This document shows, piece after piece, positions 17,124-25,049 of a DNA stretch of 40,226 nucleotides. The position numbers were made by a program, and so were the translations under genes. Location of the stretch: positions 1 to 40,226 of the forward strand of contig CAMAXT010000017.1 of the NCBI GenBank assembly GCA_945862295.1, in the 5' to 3' direction. The notes beneath the pieces were generated by a model. It worked only from the letters and a program-made list of their open reading frames with translations. It searched no databases and was not told the origin of the DNA. How positions within the stretch are numbered: the stretch's first letter is position 1; every line of letters begins with the position of its first letter. The DNA comes from Pseudobacteriovorax antillogorgiicola. GTDB lineage: Bacteria > Bdellovibrionota_B > Oligoflexia > Oligoflexales > CAIYRB01.

Positions 17124-17432
17124 TTAGCTCCGGGGAATTTCAGACTCATTATCTTCTGGAAATATCTGTGCATCGAACTCGAAACAGTCCTGAACAAGTT
17201 TAGGAAGGGCTCTCGGAGGAGGTTCATAGTCAATATTGATATGTTGAAGGTAGCGACGGATTTGGTCAGGGTCCTTCACTGAACCAAGTGGCTTCAAATC
17301 TCCACCGCATTTGCATCGGAGCACATCGAACTTGGTGGAATAATCGCGGAAAGTTTTTCGATGAATTCTCCTGGAGTGAACAAGAGGTGGGCCGTGCCAT
17401 CACTATAACTTGTTTTCAGCCGCAGTTTGACC
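17124..17432 (-). pseudogene. truncated IS91-family transposase remnant
   Basis: Two minus-strand pieces match the intact transposase at 36684-38186. The upstream piece (near 17335-17432) reads VKLRLKTSYSDGTAHLLFT then EFIEKLSAIIPP, matching KVKLQLKTAWRDGTSHLLLS and EFLEKLAAIIPPP. The downstream piece reads FDVLRCKCGGDLKPLGSV then RRYLQHINIDYEPPP, matching LDVLKCNCGGDLTPLGAV and KRYLKHMNIDYDPPP. About 60 residues between them are deleted and the frame shifts at the join near 17333. The N-terminal two thirds, with the HUH and Tyr residues, is missing; the homology stops exactly at the right direct repeat. The proteins differ at many sites, so this is an older, distinct element and not a recent copy. 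Confidence 0.88.
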
Positions 17433-17496
17433 GTACATATCCGCATCGACCCTACCGCTCTGGCAAAAAAGTAGATGTTTCCTGAAAAGTGCGAAG
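17433..17496 (+). repeat. right copy of the 64-bp direct repeat flanking the aspS island
   Basis: Matches 15032-15095 with one mismatch (T at 17490 against G at 15089). It is a non-coding duplicate of the last aspS codons and stop. It is directly joined to the right arm and T-run of the aspS terminator. The period of the two copies is 2401 bases. Confidence 0.93.
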
Positions 17497-17523
17497 GGTG
17501 ATGAGTCCTTCGCCCTTTTTTTT
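17491..17523 (+). terminator. displaced aspS terminator
   Basis: GCGAAGG and CCTTCGC form a stem around a 9-base loop, followed by CC and eight T. With the G found in the left repeat copy, the stem would be GGGCGAAGG/CCTTCGCCC, a perfect 9-bp stem running straight into the T-run. This shows it originally terminated aspS, whose stop codon now lies 2.4 kb upstream. The change to T at 17490 weakens the base of the stem here. Confidence 0.85.
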
Positions 17524-17567
17524 ATAGCGCTGACAATTCGCGGCTGGTACATACGAAAAAAATGAGA

Positions 17568-19913
17568 TCAATATTCAGGCGACGAATCATCACTTTCTGA
17601 GACTCCGGTTTTAACATCGCCGTCCGGCAGATCCACATTTTCATTCACAATTTTACAAGATGGGCAGATGTACCTGGTGCCATCTTTCTTTGTGACTTTC
17701 TTAGTAAGAAGACCGTACCCACAGCTTTCGCATTTGTAGGTAACTGGTTGATCCCAAACTGCGTACTGACATCCTGGGTAGTTCGTACATCCCCAGAATG
17801 TTTTTCCAGTTCTGGTCCGTCGTGGGACTAAATTACCAGAACAGCCCTCTTCCTGACATTTAATATCCGACTGCGGACTCTTTACCGTCGGGCAGCTTGG
17901 ATAGTCAGAGCATGCAATGTAGTCACCATAGCGACCACTTTTGATGATCATTGGCTTGGTGCAACGCGGACAGTTATCGCCGGAATACTTCGGCATGCTA
18001 ACGACGATCTGTCCGTCTTCGTCGCGATTAAACTCACGGGTGTTACGACACTTCGGATAGTTTGAACATCCTAAAAATTCGCCGCGAGATGACCATTTAA
18101 TGTGAAAATGGCCTTCCCCACACTTGTCACAGGTTATATCAGTCGGCTCAGAGGATGCTTTGACGTTACGCATTTCTTTCTCAGCGATTTTGACTTGCTT
18201 ATCGAACGGGTCAAAAAAGTCTCTAAGAAGCAGTTTCCAGGCAACAGCACCTTCTTCAACACGGTCGAGGCTCTCTTCCATATTTGCGGTAAAAACAACG
18301 TCGAGAACTTGCGGAAATGATTCGACAAGAAGTTCATTAACCTTCTCGCCTAGGACTGAAGGCTCGTAACGGTTGTCGCTACGACGCACGTAGCCACGAT
18401 CAACAATCGTTGAAAGAATCGTTGCATAGGTAGAAGGACGACCAATGCCTTTTTCGTCGAGCTCTTTTACCAATGAAGATTCGTTAAACCGAGGGGGAGG
18501 CTGGGTAAAGTGCTGCTGAAGATCGACTTCGTTTAGCTTTACGACTTCGCCCTCTTTTAAGAGTGGCAGCATGCCGTCTGACGCTTCTTCGTCATCATTG
18601 ACGTCTGCGCGCTTACGCTCTTCGTCTTGACCTTCTTCGTAAACTTCTAAAAAGCCTTTGAATAATAGTCTGGAACCTGTTGCGCGTAGCTGAATTTTTC
18701 CGGCGGCTGCATCAAAGTCCACCGACATTTGGTCGTAGATCGCTGGCTTCATTTGGCAAGCGATGAAGCGGTTCCAAATCAGACGATAAAGAGACAGCTG
18801 GTCTTTTGACAGATACTTACTGACCGCTTCTGGCGGTAATTCTAAAGACGTCGGGCGAATGGCTTCATGGGCGTCTTGAGACGATTTTTTTGTTTTATAC
18901 TGGATCGGTTTGTCAGGCACATTCTCTGCACCGTACTTTGTCTTAATAAACTCACGCGCCGCAGTGACAGCATCATCGGAAAGACGGGTGGAGTCAGTAC
19001 GCATATATGTAATGAGACCGATTGGACCTTCGCCTTCCATCTCTATACCTTCGTAAAGGCTTTGTGCAACCGACATGGTTCTCTTGACGTTAAATCCTAA
19101 TTTACGAAAAGATTCCTGCTGTATTTTTGATGTCGTAAACGGTGGCACTGGGTTTTTCTTACGTTCCCGCTGCTGAATACTTTTGACAGAAACTTTGTCG
19201 GCAGAGATTCTTTTTTTAATGGAGTCAGCATCAGGTCCATTGGTGATCCGGAAATCTTTTCCGAGTTTTTGTCCGTCGACAGCAACAAGGTGGGTGCCGA
19301 TAACAGGCGGATTGGCTGCTTCGAGAGCGGCATTTACCGTCCAATATTCTTCTGGCTTAAACGCGCGAACTTCGGCCTCACGTTCGCAAATCAGACGCAC
19401 GGCAACGCTTTGGACGCGACCTGCTGATAATCCTCGTTTAACTTTTTTCCACAAAATAGGGCTGATTTGGTAGCCCACAAGGCGGTCAAGGATACGGCGC
19501 GCTTGCTGGGATTCAAATTTAAAGGTGTTAAGTTCGAGCGGGTTTGCGATCGCGTCTTGCACACCTTTTTTGGTGATCTCCTGGATCAAGACACGCTTTA
19601 TATTTTCTTTTGGATTATCGAGCACGCCAGCAATGTGCCATGCAATTGCTTCACCTTCGCGATCCGGATCGGGTGCGAGAAATACAATTTCCGCGTTCTT
19701 AGCTGCAGTCGTGATTTCTTTTAAAATCTTTTCTTTGCCAGGAATGGTTACATACTGAGGTTCAAAATCTTTTAGGAGGTCCACTCCTAAAGAGCGATCT
19801 GGTAGATCTTTTACGTGGCCTTTTGATGCGAGAACTTCGTAGTCTTTACCAAGGTATTTTTTAAGAGCCTTAACCTTGGTAGGTGATTCCACTACTACTA
19901 GATACTTTGACAT
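17568..19913 (-). CDS. topA: DNA topoisomerase I with C-terminal zinc ribbons
   Basis: Type IA topoisomerase that relaxes negative supercoils. The 781-residue protein has the TOPRIM domain (KYLVVVESPTKVKALKKYLG at the N-terminus and LAPDPDREGEAIAWHI), the active-site segment GLITYMRTDSTRLS with Tyr303 as the nucleophile, and the GIGRPSTYATILSTI motif. The C-terminus carries three zinc ribbons of the CSNYPKC, CSDYPSC and CTNYPGC type and a fourth Cys cluster (CESCGYG...CPSC), close to the E. coli TopA arrangement. GGAGA lies 6 bases before the ATG. It is the last gene of the minus-strand run dprA, smg-like, topA, a conserved neighbourhood. It ends 45 bases from the displaced aspS terminator and the two genes converge. 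Confidence 0.97.
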   Translation of the reverse strand: MSKYLVVVESPTKVKALKKYLGKDYEVLASKGHVKDLPDRSLGVDLLKDFEPQYVTIPGKEKILKEITTAAKNAEIVFLAPDPDREGEAIAWHIAGVLDNPKENIKRVLIQEITKKGVQDAIANPLELNTFKFESQQARRILDRLVGYQISPILWKKVKRGLSAGRVQSVAVRLICEREAEVRAFKPEEYWTVNAALEAANPPVIGTHLVAVDGQKLGKDFRITNGPDADSIKKRISADKVSVKSIQQRERKKNPVPPFTTSKIQQESFRKLGFNVKRTMSVAQSLYEGIEMEGEGPIGLITYMRTDSTRLSDDAVTAAREFIKTKYGAENVPDKPIQYKTKKSSQDAHEAIRPTSLELPPEAVSKYLSKDQLSLYRLIWNRFIACQMKPAIYDQMSVDFDAAAGKIQLRATGSRLLFKGFLEVYEEGQDEERKRADVNDDEEASDGMLPLLKEGEVVKLNEVDLQQHFTQPPPRFNESSLVKELDEKGIGRPSTYATILSTIVDRGYVRRSDNRYEPSVLGEKVNELLVESFPQVLDVVFTANMEESLDRVEEGAVAWKLLLRDFFDPFDKQVKIAEKEMRNVKASSEPTDITCDKCGEGHFHIKWSSRGEFLGCSNYPKCRNTREFNRDEDGQIVVSMPKYSGDNCPRCTKPMIIKSGRYGDYIACSDYPSCPTVKSPQSDIKCQEEGCSGNLVPRRTRTGKTFWGCTNYPGCQYAVWDQPVTYKCESCGYGLLTKKVTKKDGTRYICPSCKIVNENVDLPDGDVKTGVSESDDSSPEY

Positions 19914-19994
19914 TGAGATCTCCGGGCTACAGCAGGTACTTCTAACTTCAACTCAGGAAACATCGCCAAATTCACAGTTTTATAGGCATTAAGA

Positions 19995-20492
19995 TCAGTT
20001 CAGGAGGTCTGATTTTTTCAAATTATTTACAGTCTTGAAGGTGAACATTTTTGCAAATGTATCAGAGGTAGCAATCACTTCGTTTACAAACGATTCAATC
20101 TCAGAATCGTTCCAATCACGAGAATCTAGGCCTCTGATATTTTCAATTAGCTGTTCAAAGGTATCAGGGTGAATGATGCCTTTACGGCGGCATGCGAGAA
20201 TCGAATTGAGAAGATCCGGGTGAATGCCCGCCGTTTCTAGCGGGTGCACCATTCGTTCGTTTACCGACGCTTGGCTTGTGATAGCGAGTGCACCAAACAC
20301 ATCGCCACTCATAGAGGCAGTTTCAAGCCAATCAATGGCTTTCGAAATAGCTTCAGTGACAAATCCCTTTTGCACTAACGCCGCAGAAATTTCGGTGGTC
20401 TGATCCGGCATAAACCAACCATTGGATACCATATCTGCAATCGAACATACAGCCTGCCACCAATCAGGAGCACATGTAACCTGTTGATTCAT
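19995..20492 (-). CDS. Smg-like protein (DUF494)
   Basis: A 165-residue protein that fits the Smg/DUF494 family by pattern: an N-terminal helical region with ISAALVQKGFVTEAISKAIDWLE, then the central GIHPDLLNSILACRRKGII segment, then LDSRDWNDSEIESFVNEVI. In E. coli the order is dprA-smg near topA-like zinc ribbon genes. Here it lies between dprA and topA, which supports the call more than the weak sequence resemblance does. The family's function is not established. GAGG lies 5 bases before the ATG. It has no signal peptide or membrane segment. The middle part (GDVFGALAITSQASVNERMV) corresponds to the variable linker of the family. Confidence 0.7.
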   Translation of the reverse strand: MNQQVTCAPDWWQAVCSIADMVSNGWFMPDQTTEISAALVQKGFVTEAISKAIDWLETASMSGDVFGALAITSQASVNERMVHPLETAGIHPDLLNSILACRRKGIIHPDTFEQLIENIRGLDSRDWNDSEIESFVNEVIATSDTFAKMFTFKTVNNLKKSDLLN

Positions 20493-20521
20493 TTAAGCCT
20501 CATATGGGTTCGGTTCTCGCT

Positions 20522-20547
20522 GACCATAGATATATTAATGTATGGTC
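20522..20547. other. intergenic hairpin between dprA and smg-like gene
   Basis: GACCATA and TATGGTC form a 7-bp stem around a 12-base AT-rich loop in the 105-base gap between dprA and the smg-like gene. No T-run follows, so it is more likely an RNA-stability or attenuating structure than a terminator, if it matters at all. Confidence 0.3.
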
Positions 20548-20597
20548 GTCAAGTATTTGAACTTTTTCTTCACAGGCTATGAATCATTTGTCTGGCT

Positions 20598-21611
20598 TCA
20601 TCGAGCCAAAACGGCATTTTTTGTCCACAAGCCACTTATAATACTACACAATTTAGGCGACAGCGGACCTAAAAGCTTCAAACTTATTTCCTCACTCGAT
20701 GAGAACCCTAACGCGCCGTCATCCTCTAACCAACGGCTACCATCGGCTCTGACATCAAATTTAGGGTGGCGAAAAACTAAGACTTCTCTGCCCTGATTTA
20801 GAGAATGCCGGGCTGTAAGAAGCGCTCCAGATTTCATTCCGGCTTGCATCACACATGTAGTTGATGACAGCCCAGAGATAATTCTATTACGGACGGCGAA
20901 GTCCCGAGGTCGACACCCTTCCCACCAAAGCCGCTCCGATAGAATAACTCCACCGCACTCTTGCATGCGGTAGAACACGTGTTGATTATGGACCGGATAG
21001 AGTCGGGCTAGACCACTTGCAGCAACACTTACAGTCGGAGCAGGGTAGACCTCTGATGCAAGTGCACCCTGATGGGCAGCGATATCACATCCAAACGCTC
21101 CACCACTTACAACTGCGTAGCCAAGCCTCGATAGTAAGCGAGCGAGTCTAAAACTCTCTTCTAAGGCTGATACTGATGCTTTACGTGAACCGATGATGCT
21201 GACTTGGGGCTTTCGCAGCGTTTCGATGTCGCCAGTCAGTGTGATCGCTAGCGGTGGGTCTGAGATATACCGAAGGAGGTTTGGGTAAATCGATTGATCA
21301 TAAGTTACGTAGTGGGCGTCCGCTTCTCTCACACACTGCAGATGTCGAAAGATCGCACTACACAGGCGTGCACCACTAGGATCTTTTTCTCGACACCACC
21401 GCGGCAACCAACTCAAAACTTCGGGACAGTCATCGATCAAAAAGCGAACCAGCTTCATCCAGTTTTCTACGGACATGGAAAAGATCGATTGCTCAAAAAA
21501 ATCTGTTGAGTGCAAACAGACTCTATCGCGTTCGGAAATCTCTAGCACACCAGGCCAGACGCACCTTATCTGCGAATAAACATGGGCAAGACAATAAAGT
21601 ATTCGTTCCAT
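20598..21611 (-). CDS. dprA: DNA-processing protein DprA (Smf)
   Basis: DprA binds incoming single-stranded DNA during natural transformation and loads RecA. The 337-residue product has the Rossmann-like core: VSIIGSRKASVSALEE, YAVVSGGAFGCDIAAHQGAL (the family SGGA.GID.AAH box with Cys in place of Ile), RDFAVRNRIISGLS and VMQAGMKSGALLTARHSL. The first 110 residues are unusual and share no SAM domain I can identify. The C-terminus ends soon after the core, so the winged-helix DML1-like domain of many DprA proteins is missing. The ATG at 21611 has GGAGG 8 bases upstream. An in-frame ATG at 21641 would add ten residues. It is in line with the LysM gene upstream and the smg-like gene downstream. 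Confidence 0.92.
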   Translation of the reverse strand: MERILYCLAHVYSQIRCVWPGVLEISERDRVCLHSTDFFEQSIFSMSVENWMKLVRFLIDDCPEVLSWLPRWCREKDPSGARLCSAIFRHLQCVREADAHYVTYDQSIYPNLLRYISDPPLAITLTGDIETLRKPQVSIIGSRKASVSALEESFRLARLLSRLGYAVVSGGAFGCDIAAHQGALASEVYPAPTVSVAASGLARLYPVHNQHVFYRMQECGGVILSERLWWEGCRPRDFAVRNRIISGLSSTTCVMQAGMKSGALLTARHSLNQGREVLVFRHPKFDVRADGSRWLEDDGALGFSSSEEISLKLLGPLSPKLCSIISGLWTKNAVLAR

Positions 21612-21689
21612 AAAAAAACCTCCGCGAGATGCAGAGGTCATACTTCATAATAAAGAACTTCAGCGAGCGACTCGCAAGGTCCCCCTTCG

Positions 21690-23471
21690 TCAGCCCTTAC
21701 CAGTCTTGTCTCCGATGCGCATCTCTCGCACATTTTTTACAATCCAGCCAACAGCACCAGCAGTAGTAACATCGATAATGCGCAGGACCCCGACATACTC
21801 TGGATCTGCCGGGAGATTCGACTTTCCTGACGAGGGACTTAAGAATCCTGGATTCTGATAGATGCTGACATACATACCAGGAGAAACGCCGTCACTGCTG
21901 CCTTTACTTAGGAAGGCAAACCCGCCAGCTCCACCGAGTTCCTGACCGTGAAACTCAAAACCAACGAGCCTCGAATCAAGATTTGAAATGGCACCAATTG
22001 ATGGGCCAAGGGGAACGGTTCTAAATGTTGATATGAAGCTAACAACCATATCTTTGTTTTGAACTGCGAGACGGTTGCCCTCAGTCGTACCGACGAATAA
22101 GTCCTCGTCGACTGACTTCGTGATCCGGACGTTTGCGACAAAGAAATACCGGTAACCAATGAAGTCGTTCGTCTCTGGATCTCTAACTTCCGCACCAGGT
22201 CTTATCACCGTATACAAAGTGCCCGCGGCAATGCCGCCATCAGACTCGACGAAGGTCTTTACACCTGGACCCATATTAAATTCGCCATCACGACCAGAGA
22301 TAATGTATCCCTCAGCCTCTTTTCGTTCTTCGAAAATAAATCCTGGCACTTGTACTCTTACTTCACCAGGCTTCGTGTATTCACCTGAACCAAGAACCAT
22401 GTCAGTAACTTCTTCGAGATCGTCGCTATCAATGACTTCAATAGCCATCGATCCGGCTGCTTCATCTTCAACTTCAAAAATTACTTTCTCTGCGATCAAG
22501 TCCTGCTCATCCAGGTCACCCTTTTCAATCGGGATCAGTTCTTCTTCTGCAACAACTTGCAGATAAGGAGGCGTCTCATCATCACCAGGATAAAACTTGA
22601 GCCGCATGTTTGGAAAAATAAAGTGCGGGTTTTTGATTTCAGGGTTAAGGGCCCAAAGTTTTGGCCAATACGCAGGTTCATCGAGTAACTGATCGCAGAT
22701 ATCAAAAAGTGTATCGCCTTGCTGCACCATGTATTCTTCTGGTGCTTCAGTCTCGGCGAGAAGACGCATTGTTCCAGGAACAGGTGGTGAGCCCGCGAAT
22801 TCGTTCGGCGGTGGCAATGGCGGTGCTGAAATCGCCTGCTCCGGATCCGTTGGCATCAGAGCTTCCGGAGCATTTACACCTGTAACAGGAACATCCGTAA
22901 CCGGCAGCACCGCAGCTGGATTTGTCGGAACAACTGCAGGGTTCTGCACTGGAATCTGGTTGATTTGATTCATCAAACTTTGGGCGTTGCCTGGCGCTTG
23001 ATTTGGAACCTGTACCGGTATTTGCTGAGGAACAGCTTGTTGCAAAGGATTGGCTTGGACGGGATTCGTCTGTGCTGGCGCTTGCGTGCCGGTAACGCCG
23101 GTATTGTTAGCCGGAACGGGTGTATCTCCATACGCTGAAACGCCAGGTTCAGCTTTGCCATTATTAGCCGGTTCATTACCAAAGAAGTTGTCACCGGTGG
23201 CGTTGTTGCCAGTATTGAGATTGAAGTTTCCTGACTGAGAATTCGCAGCTGGGAAGTCACCCTCACCGGTATCATTTGCGTTAAACTGATTGCCAGTGTT
23301 TGGATTGAGTTCGTTAACGCTATCTGTTGGCGTCGCACTCTGCAATCCTTCGTCTGATTCAGTTTCTTCGTTTACGATAAAATCTTCGTCCTGAGCGCGT
23401 AAAGACCCAGTCACCAACAAAAAGTTAGCGCTTAGAATCAATAACCAGATGTTAGTTCGCAGGTAGATCAC
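21690..23471 (-). CDS. secreted LysM-domain protein with Asn/Pro/Gln-rich linker
   Basis: A 593-residue exported protein. Residues 1-26 are a signal peptide ending SLRA|QD. Residues 30-240 are rich in Asn, Gln, Pro and Thr with NTGN-like repeats, and are probably disordered. Residues 246-294 form a LysM domain (YMVQQGDTLFDICDQLL...YWPKLWALNPEI...IFPNMRLKF) that binds peptidoglycan glycans. The last 300 residues include several beta-rich segments of unknown type. The start is GTG, and its first bases overlap the TGA stop of the upstream TPR gene (GTGA), so the two are translationally coupled. Likely job: an envelope-anchored protein in the periplasm. It shares a transcript direction with dprA, smg-like and topA. 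Confidence 0.88.
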   Translation of the reverse strand: MIYLRTNIWLLILSANFLLVTGSLRAQDEDFIVNEETESDEGLQSATPTDSVNELNPNTGNQFNANDTGEGDFPAANSQSGNFNLNTGNNATGDNFFGNEPANNGKAEPGVSAYGDTPVPANNTGVTGTQAPAQTNPVQANPLQQAVPQQIPVQVPNQAPGNAQSLMNQINQIPVQNPAVVPTNPAAVLPVTDVPVTGVNAPEALMPTDPEQAISAPPLPPPNEFAGSPPVPGTMRLLAETEAPEEYMVQQGDTLFDICDQLLDEPAYWPKLWALNPEIKNPHFIFPNMRLKFYPGDDETPPYLQVVAEEELIPIEKGDLDEQDLIAEKVIFEVEDEAAGSMAIEVIDSDDLEEVTDMVLGSGEYTKPGEVRVQVPGFIFEERKEAEGYIISGRDGEFNMGPGVKTFVESDGGIAAGTLYTVIRPGAEVRDPETNDFIGYRYFFVANVRITKSVDEDLFVGTTEGNRLAVQNKDMVVSFISTFRTVPLGPSIGAISNLDSRLVGFEFHGQELGGAGGFAFLSKGSSDGVSPGMYVSIYQNPGFLSPSSGKSNLPADPEYVGVLRIIDVTTAGAVGWIVKNVREMRIGDKTGKG

Positions 23472-24253
23472 AGTTTATTCGGTAGCTCCTCGAGCTCACG
23501 GGTAGCTAATTCAGAAACGTCTTCATATTGGTACTTGTTTTTAATGAACTTCAATTTTTCGCGTGCGGAAGAAAGGTTATTGGCATCTATGTAGACTTTG
23601 GCCAATTCGTAATGTGCTCTAGGAATCCACGGGCTAGATGCGTGTTTTTCGATCAGCTCATTTAAAATTTCTTCGGCAGTAGTATATTCTTTCAGCTGGC
23701 GCCAACTGCAACCGATCCAATATTTGATAAATCCGCCGTCGACTTTACCAGCATAGCTGGTCAGAATTTTCTCGTAGGCGGCAATCGCTTTACCAAATCT
23801 GGCGCTGGTATAAAGACCACGCGCGGCTTCTAATTGTTTTGTGTACTGATCCTGTTCCTCTAAATTCATATCATTTGGATTTTCTGTTTTCGGCGGCGCC
23901 AACTCAGCTGTTGAATCCTCTTCGACTAACAACTGAGGAGCTTGAGATTCTTTCTTCGCCTTTGGCGCACTAGCTGCACCGAGACCGTCTGGAGCGATGC
24001 CGGTTAGAAGTCCTTTTTCCAAAAGACGCATGCGTTCTTTTTGACGAAATACTTCTTCTTCTAATTCATCGACCCGCGACCAAAGCTTCGCTACTTTTAG
24101 CTCCTGCTCGTCCTCAACAGAGGTTTGATCTTCATTATGGGCTTTTGTCTTTTTTGACGTTGTTACGACTTCGTCGCCATCCTTTGCAGTGCGAAAGCGG
24201 CTGCAACCGAGCGCTAGCATCGAGGCGCCTACTATTACCAGCACTTTGATCAT
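23468..24253 (-). CDS. TPR-containing lipoprotein
   Basis: A 261-residue lipoprotein. The signal peptide ends in MLALGC with the lipidated Cys at about residue 17. Residues 40-100 are charged and probably coiled coil (ELEEEVFRQKERMRLLEKGL). Residues 140-260 are tetratricopeptide-like helices (YTSARFGKAIAAYEKIL, RQLKEYTTAEEILNELI, HYELAKVYIDANNLSSAREK). The layout is like the CpoB/YbgF group, and a second such protein is at 7879-8709, but the two have little direct similarity. The ATG at 24253 has GGGGAA upstream; an in-frame ATG at 24286 would overlap the PilZ gene and lacks a signal peptide-like start. The stop overlaps the LysM protein start by 4 bases. Confidence 0.85.
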   Translation of the reverse strand: MIKVLVIVGASMLALGCSRFRTAKDGDEVVTTSKKTKAHNEDQTSVEDEQELKVAKLWSRVDELEEEVFRQKERMRLLEKGLLTGIAPDGLGAASAPKAKKESQAPQLLVEEDSTAELAPPKTENPNDMNLEEQDQYTKQLEAARGLYTSARFGKAIAAYEKILTSYAGKVDGGFIKYWIGCSWRQLKEYTTAEEILNELIEKHASSPWIPRAHYELAKVYIDANNLSSAREKLKFIKNKYQYEDVSELATRELEELPNKL

Positions 24254-24275
24254 AAATTCCCCGAAAAATGTCGTT

Positions 24276-25049
24276 TTAGATTGCATCTGCCTGAGATAAC
24301 TGTTGGATAAACTGACGGATACTCAAGCGCATCTGGTCTGTGTAACCAGTAAATTCCAACCCAAAACGGTACGATCTTAAAAACGAATTATCTGATGCAT
24401 TAGCAACATGTTCTTTAATGCGTTTTGCCCACCTGATTTCGATACAGACATCGATGGGTGCTTGCATTGGAAGTATAAGTCTCGCTTTATCATCGATGAG
24501 GCCACGTTTTAAGGTCTGATTCACGGAGGGAAAGCGTGCGACCGCACAGATGCCACCAAAGCTAACATCAGCGATGTTTAGATATCCTGACACTTCTTTC
24601 TGATGCAGATAAAACGGCGGAGCAGTAACGTCTTCAGTATGTGGCTTCCAAATACTTAGATCAAGAAACGCCATCAAATCTTCTGTGCAGGAATATCGTG
24701 CATTTTTACGGCGTTCAATGCTAACGAGCGATATAGGCAAGGTAATGAGTAAACTGTTTTGCTCTCGCGAGATAACACTTGAAACAAAAACAACCTTAGT
24801 CGACATCATAACGAACTCGACTTGGACACGGGCATTGCCCGCAATATGGGCGATACCTTTTTCGGAGATGTTGCTGATTCGCATAGAAGGACGGGCTGAA
24901 TCTAGGACAACGCTTGCGGCTTTGCCTTTGACCGATACACCGGAATTTCCAGCTGTCCTAACCATGACCTGCAAACTAGCCTGACAAATACGACGCAAAA
25001 TCCTTGCTACCCTTTGTGGGTTAGAAATCTTAAGTCGATTTTCATTCAC
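24276..25049 (-). CDS. PilZ-domain protein, putative c-di-GMP receptor
   Basis: A 257-residue cytoplasmic protein with a YcgR-like N-terminal domain and a C-terminal PilZ domain. The c-di-GMP-binding signature is visible: RRKNAR at residues 113-118 gives the RxxxR motif (R114, R118), and D161, S163 and G166 in ADVSFGG give D-x-S-x-x-G. A nearby RFGLEFTG segment completes the barrel. It should act as a c-di-GMP receptor. The start is GTG at 25049, without a good Shine-Dalgarno sequence. The first five codons lie in sequence that also matches the 3' end of the ligase-like gene at 26201. This suggests that a past rearrangement joined this gene to a copy of the ligase gene. It heads the run PilZ, TPR, LysM, dprA. 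Confidence 0.83.
   Translation of the reverse strand: MNENRLKISNPQRVARILRRICQASLQVMVRTAGNSGVSVKGKAASVVLDSARPSMRISNISEKGIAHIAGNARVQVEFVMMSTKVVFVSSVISREQNSLLITLPISLVSIERRKNARYSCTEDLMAFLDLSIWKPHTEDVTAPPFYLHQKEVSGYLNIADVSFGGICAVARFPSVNQTLKRGLIDDKARLILPMQAPIDVCIEIRWAKRIKEHVANASDNSFLRSYRFGLEFTGYTDQMRLSIRQFIQQLSQADAI

Larger units (their letters stand above)
15096..17432. mobile_element. decayed genomic island or composite insertion after aspS
   Basis: This segment lies between two copies of the aspS 3' end. It holds, on the minus strand, an HTH-regulator remnant, an intact AAA/DUF4143 ATPase gene with a palindromic upstream site, and a truncated IS91-type transposase that runs up to the right repeat. 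No integrase is left. The direct repeats could be att sites of an integrative element. Alternatively a rolling-circle IS91-type event duplicated the flank. The right repeat joins to the original aspS terminator, showing the segment was inserted between the gene and its terminator. Confidence 0.75.
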
